Assembly: GCA_034509425.1 (NCBI GenBank)
Contig: JAVTVJ010000294.1
Location: forward strand, 1,171,694 to 1,235,693
Direction: 5' to 3'
Length of the DNA stretch: 64,000 nucleotides
Source: Eopsaltria australis
Taxonomy: Eukaryota > Chordata > Aves > Passeriformes > Petroicidae
Shown here: positions 37,286 to 49,775 of the stretch, piece after piece
Layout: each line of letters opens with the position of its first letter
How positions within the stretch are numbered: the first letter of the stretch is position 1
Notes under the pieces: generated by a model
The model's input: only the letters and a program-made list of their open reading frames with translations
What the model was told of the DNA's origin: nothing
Databases searched by the model: none
Made by a program: the position numbers and the translations under genes

Positions 37286-38439
37286 GTAGAGTTTGACCTG
37301 CAAAGATGAGCAGGGCTGGTGAAATTAGGGATCCCTTTGAAAGTCTCTGGAACACACCTTTTTAGGCCCTCAAAAGTGTATGTGCAAATTGTTTCAGGAG
37401 GGTTTTACTTGCAGCTGACCAAGTCCTTGCTGGGGTAAAGTGCCAGTTTGGGAGGATTTTCTTGGGTCTTTCTGAATATGCCCTACCAAGGTCATTTGAG
37501 ACTTGTCCTCACCACAAATGGATGCCCAGGAAACACTCCAAGGCTCATCTTGGTAAGTTGTTAACGCAGCTTTTGACATGCTTTTAGCCCAAGCTGTCAG
37601 CAGGAGGGTACCCAGCAAAGTTCAGGAGTTAACACAGGTCAGGAGTAATTGACAGTTTGGAAGTGGTCACTCTTTGGCCTTTTTTGCTCTTTTTTGCCCT
37701 GAGGAATAAGAGTTTAGACTTAGCTGAGTCTGTACCAATTGATATTAGCACTAGAAAAAGGTCCTGAGCACACTGGAATAAGTGTTGCCATAGATATACT
37801 TATCATGCATGAAATGAAGAGTTTGAAGTAGAACAAGAAGCAAAAGAACAAAGAACTTAAATTCTGTGTATCTGTAATATAACCAGTACTCCTCCTAAAT
37901 GATCATGAGATGCCTGGGAGGATTTCTGACTCTCAGGCCAGCATCTGCTTCAGGAACTTTGGAGTGACCTGAACAAGTGTCCAAATCCAAATGGCTACTT
38001 GCAGCCTGATGGGGCTGAAATGGCATCTCCCAGATTGCCTGAAAGGAGTGTGAAAAAGCTGACACTTTGGTCTGCTGAGGAAACTTTTTGTCCTGGATGT
38101 TCTTCCTAAGAAGTGGAGAGAAAGTCACAGCTTTATCTCAACTGTGGCCCCTTACATGAGGATGAAGGCAACCTCTCCATGGCACTGTCCATCCCAGCTG
38201 TGAAGCCAGCGCTTCTCTCCAGCACTGAGGCATCCTAAATAACGAGATCATTCACCTTTAATGTGGCATCAAGAAGGCAAAGTAAAGAGTTTGTATCTCT
38301 GACTGTTGTGTGACGACTTTACTGCTGCCTGCATGGTTGCTTTCAAAACATTTGTTAGGAACAAAAAACCCATTAAAATTTAGACCAAAATCCTCAGCCA
38401 AACCAATACTGTGACTTTATTAAGCAAAAGGTTCAGGAA

Positions 38440-38700
38440 AAGAACAGCTTGGCTGTTCTTAATTAAGGTTGTCTTTCCCTGGCAGATTAATTACCCAGCA
38501 TTCACTGCAGATTCCTGGCACCATGGATGTTATTGATCCAGTCAGGCTGCTGGTTTGTGCTTGCAGGGATCTGCCTGTGATCCTCCTTCCATAGGAATTT
38601 GGGGAGGGAGGGAAGGAGGGAGCTGGCTGGTAGTTATTAATAGAATTTGGAGCAGGTTTTTTCCCCTAGCTGATTAAATCAAAATGCTAGACAGTTGCAT
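38440..38700. promoter_or_regulatory. Candidate regulatory block with homeodomain cores and a G-rich tract
   Basis: Contains TCTTAATTAAGG, CAGATTAATTACCC, TTATTAATAG and CTGATTAAATC. In the middle is a run of G tracts (38601-38620) able to form a G-quadruplex. No coding or repeat signature is seen. Function is inferred from motifs only. Confidence 0.3.
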
Positions 38701-41700
38701 AATCTCATGCATCTCAGTAACAGCAGCAATCACCACCACCACCACAGGACAGAGAAAAGTGTGGAAGATATGTGGAGACAGATGCCAAAGGCAGCAACAG
38801 TGGATTTTTTTTTTAATATATTTTTAATTTTATTTTTTGTTCTGGAGAGGTAATTTAATGGGATTTTTTTACACATGTTCAGAAGCAGAGTGCTGAGAGT
38901 GTGCTGTGAATGTTTCAAATGCCTCCTGGGCTGTAGTTTTGGTGTAACATGATGTGTTCAAATCAAGTCCATGGCAGGAACAGGGTTGCTGCTACCCTTT
39001 GATGTGCATATGCAGGTCAGGGCTGATCCCCCCTGTGCTTGTGAGCTCAGCCCACTTGCAGGAGAGGATGGGAAGGCAGTGACATCTGCTCCTGCCCTGC
39101 AGGAGAACAGCACCCCTTGGCTTTCCAGAACAGGAGGCTGAGACAGGCTGCAGGTCAAGTGATGGGAGAGGAGCTGCTGGGGTGGCTGAGAAAGGCAGTC
39201 CAAGAGAGGTCTCCTGAGTGCAGACCTGTCCCTGAAAACATCAGTTCCTTCGCGGGTGAGATCATGAGTGATTCCCTTTCACAGATTTGTTACTCTGGAA
39301 AATTTAATGGGCACCAACAGCTTTGGCTTGTTGAGCCTCTGATCTCCTTCAACCTTGCAAATAGTATTTTAAAGCCTCAACACACCTTCATGTGCCTCTT
39401 CTTGTTTGCTTTGGCTGTCAGGCAAATGCCTGAGTTAAACGTTTTCAGGCATGATTTCTAATCCTGAGGCTGCTCTCTAGCATGAGGCTGTGCTTTCCAT
39501 CAGGCCAGCTTGTTGGCCATGGTGGCTTTACTTGCACCATTTTGTCTGGTACTCAGCCTCTTTCTACCTTTCCTTTTCTGTTTTCTCAAGATTTCTTGCA
39601 GGTTTTAAACAGGAAAACAAACTATTCCCCAAAACTCTGAAAGATGCTTCTGTTCCAAGATGTGCTGTAATGATGAGAGTCACAAATGGTGACAGGCATA
39701 GGACAAGTTGCCTTGCTGTTTAGAGAACAACTTTTTGCCAGGCTTCAACCACAGCCTTGAAGAATTTGCTGTTTAAAAAATCCTGGGTTTCCCCTGAGAG
39801 TTTAGAAATTCAGGCCTGAGTTTTCAGGAGATAACAGTAATTTGAGGCCCTAAATTGGCTTAGAAAGTGTTGTTTTTACTTTTAGGAAAAGTTGAACAGT
39901 ATTTTACTTTATGCTTTTTGCAAATTCCGAACAGAAGCTGAGAATAGAAGGCAGGTTCCAAGCAACAGATGTAATGAGCTGTAGATCCTAAGCACAATTA
40001 ACTGCAGGGCTGAGAGGTTTGGTAGTTGAAGTCTCATTCTGACTGTGGACAGCAGGAAAACCTCACAGCTGACATAGGTTCCTTCTCCTTTTTTTCAGTA
40101 AAATAAGTGAGGAAACAGCTACTTTGGGGACCACACCTTGTATTCAGCCTGGGCAGCCTAACTTGGTCCCTCTGATTAATAAAGTCAGGGAAAGATGACT
40201 GATGTGACTGCTGGATACCCAGTACATGCAAAAGAGGGGTGGGTGCTTTTTTCCCAACTTTACAGATAGGTGTCAGTTTAAAACTGAGACAGTGGAGGCC
40301 AGTCAAGCATCTCAAATCATACCAGACAACTGTGTAGGCAGTTTGGTGCTGAATACAATTGGGATGAATAATTCCTAGGAGGCACCTATTTTTCTCTGAT
40401 GATTGCTAAGGAAGCTTAGAATTTGACAAGTGGCCTTTAGATGTATAAATTTGGGTGAGCTGTAGCTGTAGATGACTGCATTAAATACGTACAAAGGCAG
40501 GTGGAAATAGATGGCCTTAAGCATTGCTCAGCTCGCAGGGGTGGTTTACTGGAGACTGAGACAGAGAGAGCTTCAAGGGTCACTCCATGTGCTGTGAGCA
40601 GAGACAGCTCCAGATCTAGCATCCTTCACTGCCAAGAAACCTTATCTGAATGGAAAAGACATGGATTGTGTGTGAAAGTGGCACTCCTGTGAAATGATTT
40701 TGCCTGTCTGTACACCAGTTATAGCTTTGAAAATGATCCATTATGCTTAGCTGAGACTGCTCCAAAGTTTGATAAGGTTTTAGTGATGCAATGAAGTTCA
40801 CAGCATTCACAAATTAGAGAAGGCTTGGGCATTAAAAAAAAGTATAAAAAATAAGTGGTTTATGGATGTCTGATGTTACTTAATGCATTAAATATCCAGG
40901 ATTTGCATTAAGTAATCAGTGCTTGTTGCTCCCAGCTAAACCTGAAATGAGAGTGAGTGGAATATTTTAATTATTCTCTGTAAGGTGTGCAGCTCTGTGA
41001 CTGTGTCTTGCCTCGATGCATGGGGCTACTTTTGGCTCTTTTTGAGGATGTGAGGCCTTGTTTACAAATGTAACTGACCTTGGTAAGAACTCAGAATATT
41101 CCAGTTGATCTACAATATCCTGTGAGCAGGCTCTTTTCCCCTGCAGATGCAGGTACCTGGCTATGTTTACACTTTGGCTGATGCCAGTTCATGGGGCAAT
41201 AAGACACTGCATGCCAGGAGTCACCTCAGGTGGCCTTGCACTGACTCTGTATGTGCCTGAGAAGTGCCACCTCACACAGGCACAGGTATACACACATGGG
41301 CATGGCTGGATGTAGGTGTGTTGATTCACACGAGATTTTTTTGCAACCATGGTGCTTTAAAATTAAAGGTTATATATTAACTCAATGGGAGACATGGGGG
41401 GGGTTTGGGGCCTATATGGTAAAAATAGTAATTTTTACAAATCCTGCAGCTAGGCAGGCTCAGTTGACCTTGCAGAGCTGATCCAACTGCTGTCCTGTGC
41501 TCTGCTTATGGATTGCAAAACCAGAAAAGTACTGAGGAGCTGGGAGAACAAAATGCCCCAAGGGCACAGCCTTGATCTTATGCACCCACTCAAGCCTGAG
41601 GAAAAATCCTGTTGATTTCAGTCAGGTTTATGTCATCCCTTTAGGTGATCGCATTCAAAATTAACAAACTTGTTGTTGGATAGACTTACATGACATTGGG

Positions 41701-42519
41701 AATTTTACCACCGTAATTGCAGACAGTTGTTTGCCATCTTCAGAGATTTGGTGTCCTCTGGCCAGTGAGTGGACAGCTGTTGTATTGCCTCTAGAAGTGT
41801 CCAGTAACTTCTGGATGGGAGGCACTGACGTGCTGCTTGAAATTCTCAAGCCAGACTGTTTTCTCTTTAAGATTCAGGTAAATATATTCCCATTCAGATT
41901 ATACCTACATTCATTGTAGTTTAAATTTTGAAATTTCCTCCCATTTCTGAAATAAAATACTTCCATGTTTCCAGGGGTTAAACCATCTTCCTGCCACCAC
42001 CAGGCCTCAAAGGCTTTTTACTCTCAAGCCTGTGATTTTTGCAGTTCTGCTGTGAATTTTGCAGCTTGAGCTCAGATCCCAGTGTTTTGGCAACACTCCT
42101 GTCTGTGTGTGAAGGAATCCAGGCTGCAAAATCACTCAAACCTCCTAGCTTTATAGACTACCTTACATCTCTGTAGAGCAACTGGCAAAGACCACAGCGT
42201 GTTACAGCTGCTACAATTCAGCAGAGCTGTGGTTGGCTGGTGTAGGAAATTACTTTTGGTCTGAGCATGTGCAGGGCACACGATGGCTTTTAGCAATGGA
42301 GCTGTATGCACTGAATAAAACTAGCCCATGGAGGCCACTTGAATTAGGAATAATACATTTTATTAATAGTGACTGGGTTAGAGGTAAGATGATGTGTGCA
42401 GTACTTTGTGTTTGTCTGGCCTGGGTGATGCAGGTTTTTGTTAATCAGAGAGTATGATCTAGCAAGAAGTTTGTTTGTCAGGCTGCAGTCTGTGAAAGAA
42501 CCAGTTTTGGTACTGGACT

Positions 42520-42575
42520 CATAGAAAGGTTGGTTGGAGGGAGCTCCTTGAAGTCCAGTTTGCCCATGTTTGGTG
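42520..42575 (-). repeat. Possible old CR1 fragment
   Basis: CATAGAAAGGTTGGTTGGAG and CTCCTTGAAGTCCAG resemble a reversed, diverged CR1 tail. The match is short and could be chance. Confidence 0.4.
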
Positions 42576-45500
42576 GCTTCTTCCTCATTTCCCTGAGGAT
42601 CCTCTAGGACCTCTCTTATCCTCTTTATTCCAAACCATCAGTGTTATCACTGCAGTGATTAATAGTTGCCAGCAGCCTCTTCACATATCTTCCTTCTCTC
42701 TACCAGTCCTATCCCTGCTCTCACTGTCATATTACTACTTCTTTTTTGTCCCCCATTTCTGATTAGCACAGCTGTTTCTTTGCAGGCACCTCTTTGTCCT
42801 GCCTATTTCCTTTTCTCCATTTGTTCCTTCCTCATTCTCTGTCTCTCTCTGCATTTCAACAGACCTATATTTAAAAAAAAAGTGAGAGAAGAAAAGGACT
42901 TATCTGCTTCCAGGGGAAGGATGAGGAACAGACTGCCTAACTCTCCAGAGCAGTATCCTCACATATGCAAGCATGGGAAAGTTCTGTGATCTTGTGGCAT
43001 AAGTGGAGTTTTCAGAGCTTCTTGTGACCATCTTCTGAAACACTGCCCCTGCTTTCCTCCCGAGATAGGAAGGCTGTGTGGCTGATGGCACTGGGCTTCT
43101 GGGCACATCACCTTGCCAAGTGATGCTCTAGGCATTCAGCAGGCACCTCAGGAAAAAAGGGCAGCCTCAGAAGATGTCCTGGGGTACAGCTTGGCTGCCA
43201 TGTGCACTCAGGAGAGGAGCTGTGGATCTGGCCTAGCTCTTTACCATCCCTTTCCAACCATGGCATTGGTGATTGCTTCCACTGTCCTCCCTTTCCCTGT
43301 GCCTGCTTGCTCTGAGCATTCCCTGTGTCTTGGTGTTCCCACAGCAATCTGTAGAAGATCCAGCCCTGGAGCAGAGGTTGACTCCAGCACTGCTTGGATA
43401 GGAGACGTTCTCTGTTGAGGGCAGTTCTGTGCAGTCCCTGGGAAGGACACAGCACATCAGGGAGGGTACTCTGAAAACAGCTGCATGTACTTACCATGGC
43501 TGCCTCAAGCTTCTCTCTTGAACGTAGGGAAGCCACTACACAGGAACCTTATAGTGATGTTTGGTAAAAGATTTTTGCTGTTTAATGCCATAAACAAATG
43601 AAAAGTCAGTGCTAACACATTGTGCTATGCATACTGGCATTTTGTTCAAATCTCCTCATGTGAAGTCTTGGCCTCTGATGTGTAAAAAGAAGATGAAAGT
43701 TTCCTGTGTAAGGCCCTAGGTGGATTATGACCAGAAAGAAAGAGTTTTTATTGTAGTAAACAAATGAGAAAGGAGGTGAATTTCACAATGTGTTACAAGT
43801 GAAGAGAGGAAAGGAAAAGATTACCAAGAGTCATTAATTTTCTTTTTTTATTATGTATATTTTCATTAGAAAACAATCTTGAACACCCAGGAATAGTTTT
43901 CTAATAAACGTAAGCTCATGAAGAGCACTTGGAAGTTTCCATTCTGGGTTCAGGAGAATGACGGGACAGTAACACAGTCGACATGGTCATTCCTCTTAGT
44001 CAACCCCTCCCTTGTGGCTGATTTTTCCTTACATTGCAGCCTTCCCTTCCCCGTGCTTCCTGCCCTGGACAAAACCACCCCTGCCTCCCAACCCCACAGA
44101 CATCTCTGTAGTACTCTCAAAGAGAGTATTTCTGCATGGACACACCATTTACTCCTCTCAACCCTCAGTGAACAGAGTGGTTTCTTGCAGGCCTGGATGA
44201 GGATCCCAGTAATAAACCTGGGGGATCCATGCAGAGACACTGCTTCCTCTCCTGGGCAGACCCTGTAGTAGTAAAGGAGGCCTTAGGAGTGATTTCAAAG
44301 GGGACTCACATGTAGAGATGCAAAATTCGCCCACTGGGGATGAAGATCCAGGGACGTGTTCTTGCCATCCCTGCTAGCTACCTCCATTCTTGCGCTCAGC
44401 TTCTCAGGGGAAAAAGTCCTGAAGGGGTTGATGCATAGCTGTGGGCTGGTTGTGCTTCTGGAATGAGGAAGATTTCCTCCCCAGGCCTGGCCTGCATTGC
44501 CTACAAAAGGGTTTGTTTATAATGGAGACCTGATGTAAATGAGCTAAAACACAAGGGAACAAGGCCATTTCAATTTGCTGCCGTATAAAGCTGACAAAGA
44601 TTCTTTTTCTCCTGTAACCAGAGCAAACCTCATCCAGGTTTACCACCATCTAAAATACAAGTGCTTTGTCCTCACTGTGTTTTTTGCTCAGGTACATCAT
44701 CCACTGCAGTTACCCTGAGGCTAAGAAACAAAAGATTCCCCATGCCATTGTCCCACAGCTTGACAGCAGTGAAGGAGATGCCTGAAAGTGGCTGCTCTTC
44801 TGGATCAAGAAGTGAAACTCCATGGAAAAGGGTTCTGCTGGCCACATCAGTCTAGAGGGATGGGAGGAAGGTTTGTGTGCCTGTTAGCAAGGAGTAGAAG
44901 GGCTGTCCAGACTCCCATCTCAGAGAGATGTTCTACCATTTGGTAGCAATGAATCACCCCTTTCCAAAGGAAAGTGAAGATTATGGAGTAGTGAATGAGA
45001 GGGGAGAGGGAATATAATCTCATAAGAACATAGGTGCTGAGATCAGAGGGCCAGAGAACATTATTTTTTATCTCTCTAGCTGGAAAATAAGCTCAGGTGG
45101 GTTAGTTAGAAGTCTGTTCATCCTTATAGGAAAAAGAACCTCTATAAAGCGTAGTAGAAAAACTCCCAGAGAAGCGTGGCAGGGTAGATTTTAAAGGAAA
45201 GCTCTCCCATGATGAAGGCGAAAGAGCAGAGTAGCTCTCACCACATGAGCTGTGAAAGGATAAGACAGGTCACTTGCTGGAGCACGATGGGCATGTGCAA
45301 TGTTTGTGATTATTAATATAATAACCTGTATCAGCTGATCAAAGCTGCCCAACAGTGACTTGCTAACAACAGGTGGTGATCTTGCCACAAAGGAGTGCAG
45401 CTGGAGGCAAACCTGATGCCAGCTATCCCATCCATGGGAGCTCTGGTCCTCTGGAGAAGGCTACACTCTAGGAAGTCTCTTTGAGCAGACTCAGTCACTG

Positions 45501-48500
45501 AGACTTTCTTTCAGCAATCAGGGAACTGAATGTGGTGTCCTAATTCTGTTTGGCAAAGCACATCTTGATGCATCAACATACAAAAGAGCATCTTCCCTTA
45601 GTACCTCTTCTCTACTGTTACTTCTTTAAGACTTGGGTATCAGAACTCTCCTTTTTAATTTTCTCTTTTTTTTCCTTTTAAAAATAAGAAATATGGGAAA
45701 AATACTGACAATGTGGCTTGGAAAAGAATTTCTGTCTGAGTTCTTGTCCTGTTCAGAAATCCATCTGTTTTCAAGCAGTTGTGATGGCAGCTGTTTGTGC
45801 TTTTGCATCATTGTGCTTGTTTGAGTATGGCTCAGATAAGTTTGAGGGATCTTTAGTCTGTTTCCTGCTGCTGAAGCTGAGTGTGTTTTCTGCATATTTC
45901 TGTCTTAATTAAATGCTACACAATAATGAGCATGAACCAAAGATAGGCCAAGAGTAGCATAAATCATTTCCCTCTTCTGTCTTCTCGTTGCCTGAAGTCA
46001 AACCCCATGTCACATTTTCCACACAGCAGCTCCCTAGCTCCTGTAAAGACTTACTCAAAAATCAAGTATTGTTTTAGGTATATTTGGGTTTTTTCCTCTT
46101 CTTTATGTTTTCAGGATAACATTTACAAATATATATGTATATGTTTACATACATTTTATCTTGCAATTCCAGTTCTGGAAGAGAAAACATCATTCTTTCA
46201 TCAAAGGAGAAATTCACCCACTGACCTGCAGGTAAACTGAATAATGAACTAAGATAGTTCTTGATGTTTGTGTAAACAGCACAGAACCATCAGATTCTGC
46301 TCTCCTTGTATCCAACATGACAGATGTGAGATCAAAGACTGCTTGCAGTAAGTGCTGCATGTCAGACTTGCACTATTGAGGGAAATATTCCCAGAGCCAC
46401 TGGTCCATTGCTGCCGAATGGAGGAAATCAATTGGTGTTTTCACCATATTTCCTTCACCATGTAAGAAATGGTGAAGATCAATGCAATAGGTTCCTACAC
46501 TTGCATGTCCTCTCAGGATTTGAATGTCATTGTTTATCAATGGAATGAATTTGCCTGTCTGGAAACATGAAGGATGTAGAAGACTTTAAAACTAACCTGG
46601 GAGGAATTCTGTGTCTGCTCATGAGATCTTCAGGGCCAGAGTCTAGGGACAGTAGAGGGGATGAGGCATCTGTTGCCTCAGAAAGAGAAGGAGCAGTCAC
46701 AGGGGAGATGATGGAGGAAAAATCAAGATCCTCAGCTATTAGTCACTAAAGCAATTGCACTGCTGACTGTTCTCCTCCAAGTGCTTGACCAACATAAAAG
46801 AGTAAGAAGAAGGAGCAGCTCTTCTGACCATGCATTCTCACAAGGAGATGGGCAGGAATCCTGGTGGATGAAGCACAGGTTGGAAGAGCTAATGGTGCAG
46901 CCTCATCCTACACTGAAGAGCAGTAGTGCTTTGCTTAGTCAAAATTATCTTTTTCTCTCAAGGAAAATGAAGAGAGGATGCTTGAATGACTGACCATCAC
47001 ACGTGGACAGAGGATGGTCTTCAGAACTGGAAAGTCTTCAGAATGGTCTTCCAGCTCCAGCCACTGACTCTAGTGTTTTACTGCTGCCAGATCAAGGCTT
47101 TGAGAAGGGTCAGGGATCTGGCAGGCATGAGTAGTATTTTCCTGTCTCCCTGAGTGAAAACAGGACAGCTGACACTTCTCTTGACTCAAATCTAAGTTGC
47201 TGACTTCCTCTCTGCTTGGGTTGCCCATCCCATCATAGTAAGGTAAAACAAGGACCTCTTCACCACCTTGCTTGGGATACCACAACAGGGAACACACCAG
47301 ATTTGATTGAAAAACAGCCCATAGTTTCTTACATTTTAAATTGGAAATCAAGTGTTAGTTGGGTACATGGGTTTTGCCAGCATTAGTGGTTTGTTTGTAA
47401 CAACCAAATAACAGCAGGCACTGAGATTGGCAAAATAAATATATATCAAAGATTGATGGTTATAGAGTTTGACTTATTGATACAGACTCTTAAGGGTCCC
47501 TGTGTTCTCTGATGACCCTTGGGTTAGTGCATGTGCTTGACCCCTTGCAGGCACGGAGGAAGAGGGTTTGAACTTGGCAGTGAGTATTTACCAAGAGACA
47601 GGATGGCAAGAATGGAAGAGCTGTGAAAACTGGAGGCCAGCACTGATGTTTCAGTAGGCAAGAACAGCATTGGCAACTGACACAGAGCAAAACACCTCTC
47701 AAGAGCATAACCAGAAAAGCATTACCAGAAAGACCTGTCAAAGCTGACAGAAAGTCAGGGGACTGGCAGAAATCACAAGATTGAGCAGGACCATACACAC
47801 ACGATTTCTGATGATGGCTGAACACGGTCCTCCACACTGACCACCCCCAAACAATGCTGGAGGACCACAAAGCCCAAGAACTGAGGGGTCTCCACAGTGA
47901 TAGGACCCAGAATTTTCTCCATTGGGAGAAACAGCTGCCAAACTCTGCAAGCTTTGTTTGTCAGTGGGAGGTATCTGACAGCTTTGTAACAAAGTACAGG
48001 GAACGTCTCTTCAGGAACTTAGCAGACAAGACTAGAACAAAGACATGGGGAAGAGATGCCTCTGTAGCACAGCTCTGCCCCATCTCTTCTATCTGCTAGA
48101 ATCACCCAATACACAAATTATTTTTCATGTCTCGGGAGCGTACTGTCTCCATTTGCACCTTTGAAAGTCCTGCATAGTAGCACAAAGGGGACGGCACAAG
48201 GAGATTGTGGGAGATGAGAGAACTGTGCTATGGAAGGAAGAGATCCTCATCAGTATTTCTGCCATTAAAACTTTGGGGACGAAAGAAAAAGGGAATTCAA
48301 AACCCCAACCCCCACACTAAATTTGCACTTGTTCTCTCAGGCTGGCAGCCTAGAAGTTCGTAAACTCAGAAGTACCTTGTTTTGGAGTAAACTGTTCTGA
48401 AAACAGTTTCCAATGGCTTCCCCGAGTTTGCTTTGCTGGTGGCAGCCCTTCGGCTCCATGCTGGCACGTGTATGAAGCTCTTTGAACAAGTTTTGACCTT

Positions 48501-48764
48501 CCTTTAGCCCCTCTGCCCATCAAGCCAGCTAATGACATGCTTCGTATTGCACAGAACACATACAATTGACAAGTTCATAGTGTTGTTTAAATATTAAACA
48601 GTCTAGACAGGCTTTTGAGTCTTACACCGCTGTGGAAAGGCTCAGACCATGCCCATCTCTGAAACTGGGCTGCGGGATCATTTGCACAGTAAGACAGACA
48701 ATAAGACTTGTATACATTGCCATGCAACAGAATAGACCCCAAACCGCCAGCCCTAAGTGGAAAG

Positions 48765-48770
48765 TTTATT
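48765..48770 (-). terminator. MARCHF4: Candidate distal MARCHF4 poly(A) signal
   Basis: TTTATT on the + strand is AATAAA on the - strand. The sequence downstream in the transcript sense is G/T-rich (GGCGGTTTGGGGTCT). Use of this site would give a 3' UTR of about 3.1 kb. Confidence 0.4.
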
Positions 48771-49064
48771 TCTAAGCACAATATATGGAAAAAACAAACC
48801 AACAAACCCCACAGATATAGAAAACGTTGTAGCAAATCCCTGGTCAAGTAGGACTTCATGTCTGTCACTACCCTGCACCTCACAGCCGCTTAAAATGTCA
48901 TGCAATGGAGGAGAGGGCACTGGGACGACAGCCTCCGCTTCCCATCAAGGAGGGTCTCCAAGCAGGAGAAGGCCGGTGGGACTCCCGCCAGGATCCAGAC
49001 TGTAACCAGCAAAAGGGCAGCGCTGCTCACCCCCACCACACACCTCGTCACTACCGGTGGTAGA

Positions 49065-49250
49065 CTCAGCATTTCAACAGGCTTTACCAACGTGGATTCT
49101 CACAACACCCCTGTGAGGTAGGTACGTATTGTTATTCCCCCTTTGCGTGGAGGGAGGACTGAGCCAAACAGCCCAAGGCTACAGAGTCAGTGGCAGAGCT
49201 GGAGTGAGAGTATGCAGAGTCCTGTGTGCTCAGAGTACACCACTCTTTCA
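49065..49250 (+). repeat. MIR-like SINE relic
   Basis: The block follows the MIR core and tail in order: ATTCTCACAACACCCCTGTG, AGGTAGGTACGTATTGTTAT, TCCCCCTTTGCG, GGACTGAGCC, CAGCCCAAGGCTACAGAGTC, AGTGGCAGAGCTGGAGTGAG and GAGTCCTGTGTGCTCAGAGT. MIRs are very old tRNA-derived SINEs, common in mammals and sparse in birds. The copy is on the + strand, antisense to MARCHF4, and lies in or just beyond its 3' UTR. Confidence 0.75.
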
Positions 49251-49775
49251 CAGCAAGTTGTGCTTCTGACCTCATAAAATTTTATGTATTAGCCAAATTA
49301 AAGGAATTTGACTTCTCCATACTAAATGAGTGGAGGGCAGGGAGGGAAACGACATCATGGGTGACAGCTGTCCCTTCCCAAAAACGCTATAATTACTCAT
49401 CTCTTGGAATGAGGACAGCTTCCAGAACAGGCATAGGGGCGAGAGGCTGCTGTGTTTGCTTGCTTTGGCCAGGTTTCTCTCTACTGAAGCAGTTCTTCCA
49501 GAGATCATTCATTGCAACACCTTCCTTCTGGGGGATAGCTACTTCCAGAGATGATTGGAACTGCCCCTTCCCTCTCCCTCTGCCCACCACCATCTCTTTT
49601 CTCCCCTCTGCCAAAAGCACACTTTGGTAGATAGTAAATCTGGTCAGATAAAGGTACAGTGGCCTCAGAAGCCATGGTGTTTCACACTGGTCCTCAGTAA
49701 GCTGGCTTTCTCGGACAGTGTTCCACCTCCCACATTCTCTGCCAGAGAAATACCTGTTCTGTTGCATTCTGATAT

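Larger units (their letters stand above)
36416..48500. other. Intergenic DNA between XRCC5 and MARCHF4 (includes the blocks listed separately)
   Basis: No exon recognised on either strand. The longer open frames (142 codons at 43108-43536 -, 126 codons at 47490-47870 -, 116 codons at 43918-44268 +) have no domain pattern and overlap frames on the other strand. Features of note are TAAT-rich blocks near 37 and 38.5 kb, a G-rich tract at 38601-38620, an inverted repeat with an octamer motif at 40876-40915 and a weak CR1 relic near 42.5 kb. Confidence 0.55.

Noticed and set aside
41396..41410. G-rich run GGGGGGGG..TTT..GGGG
   Set aside because: Only two separate G tracts, too few for a convincing quadruplex.
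43108..43536. 142-codon open frame, - strand
   Set aside because: No recognisable motif, overlapping frames on the other strand, and no clear splice or promoter context. Could at most be part of a non-coding transcript.
47490..47870. 126-codon Cys-rich open frame, - strand
   Set aside because: The cysteines show no regular spacing of a known zinc or disulfide domain. Likely chance.
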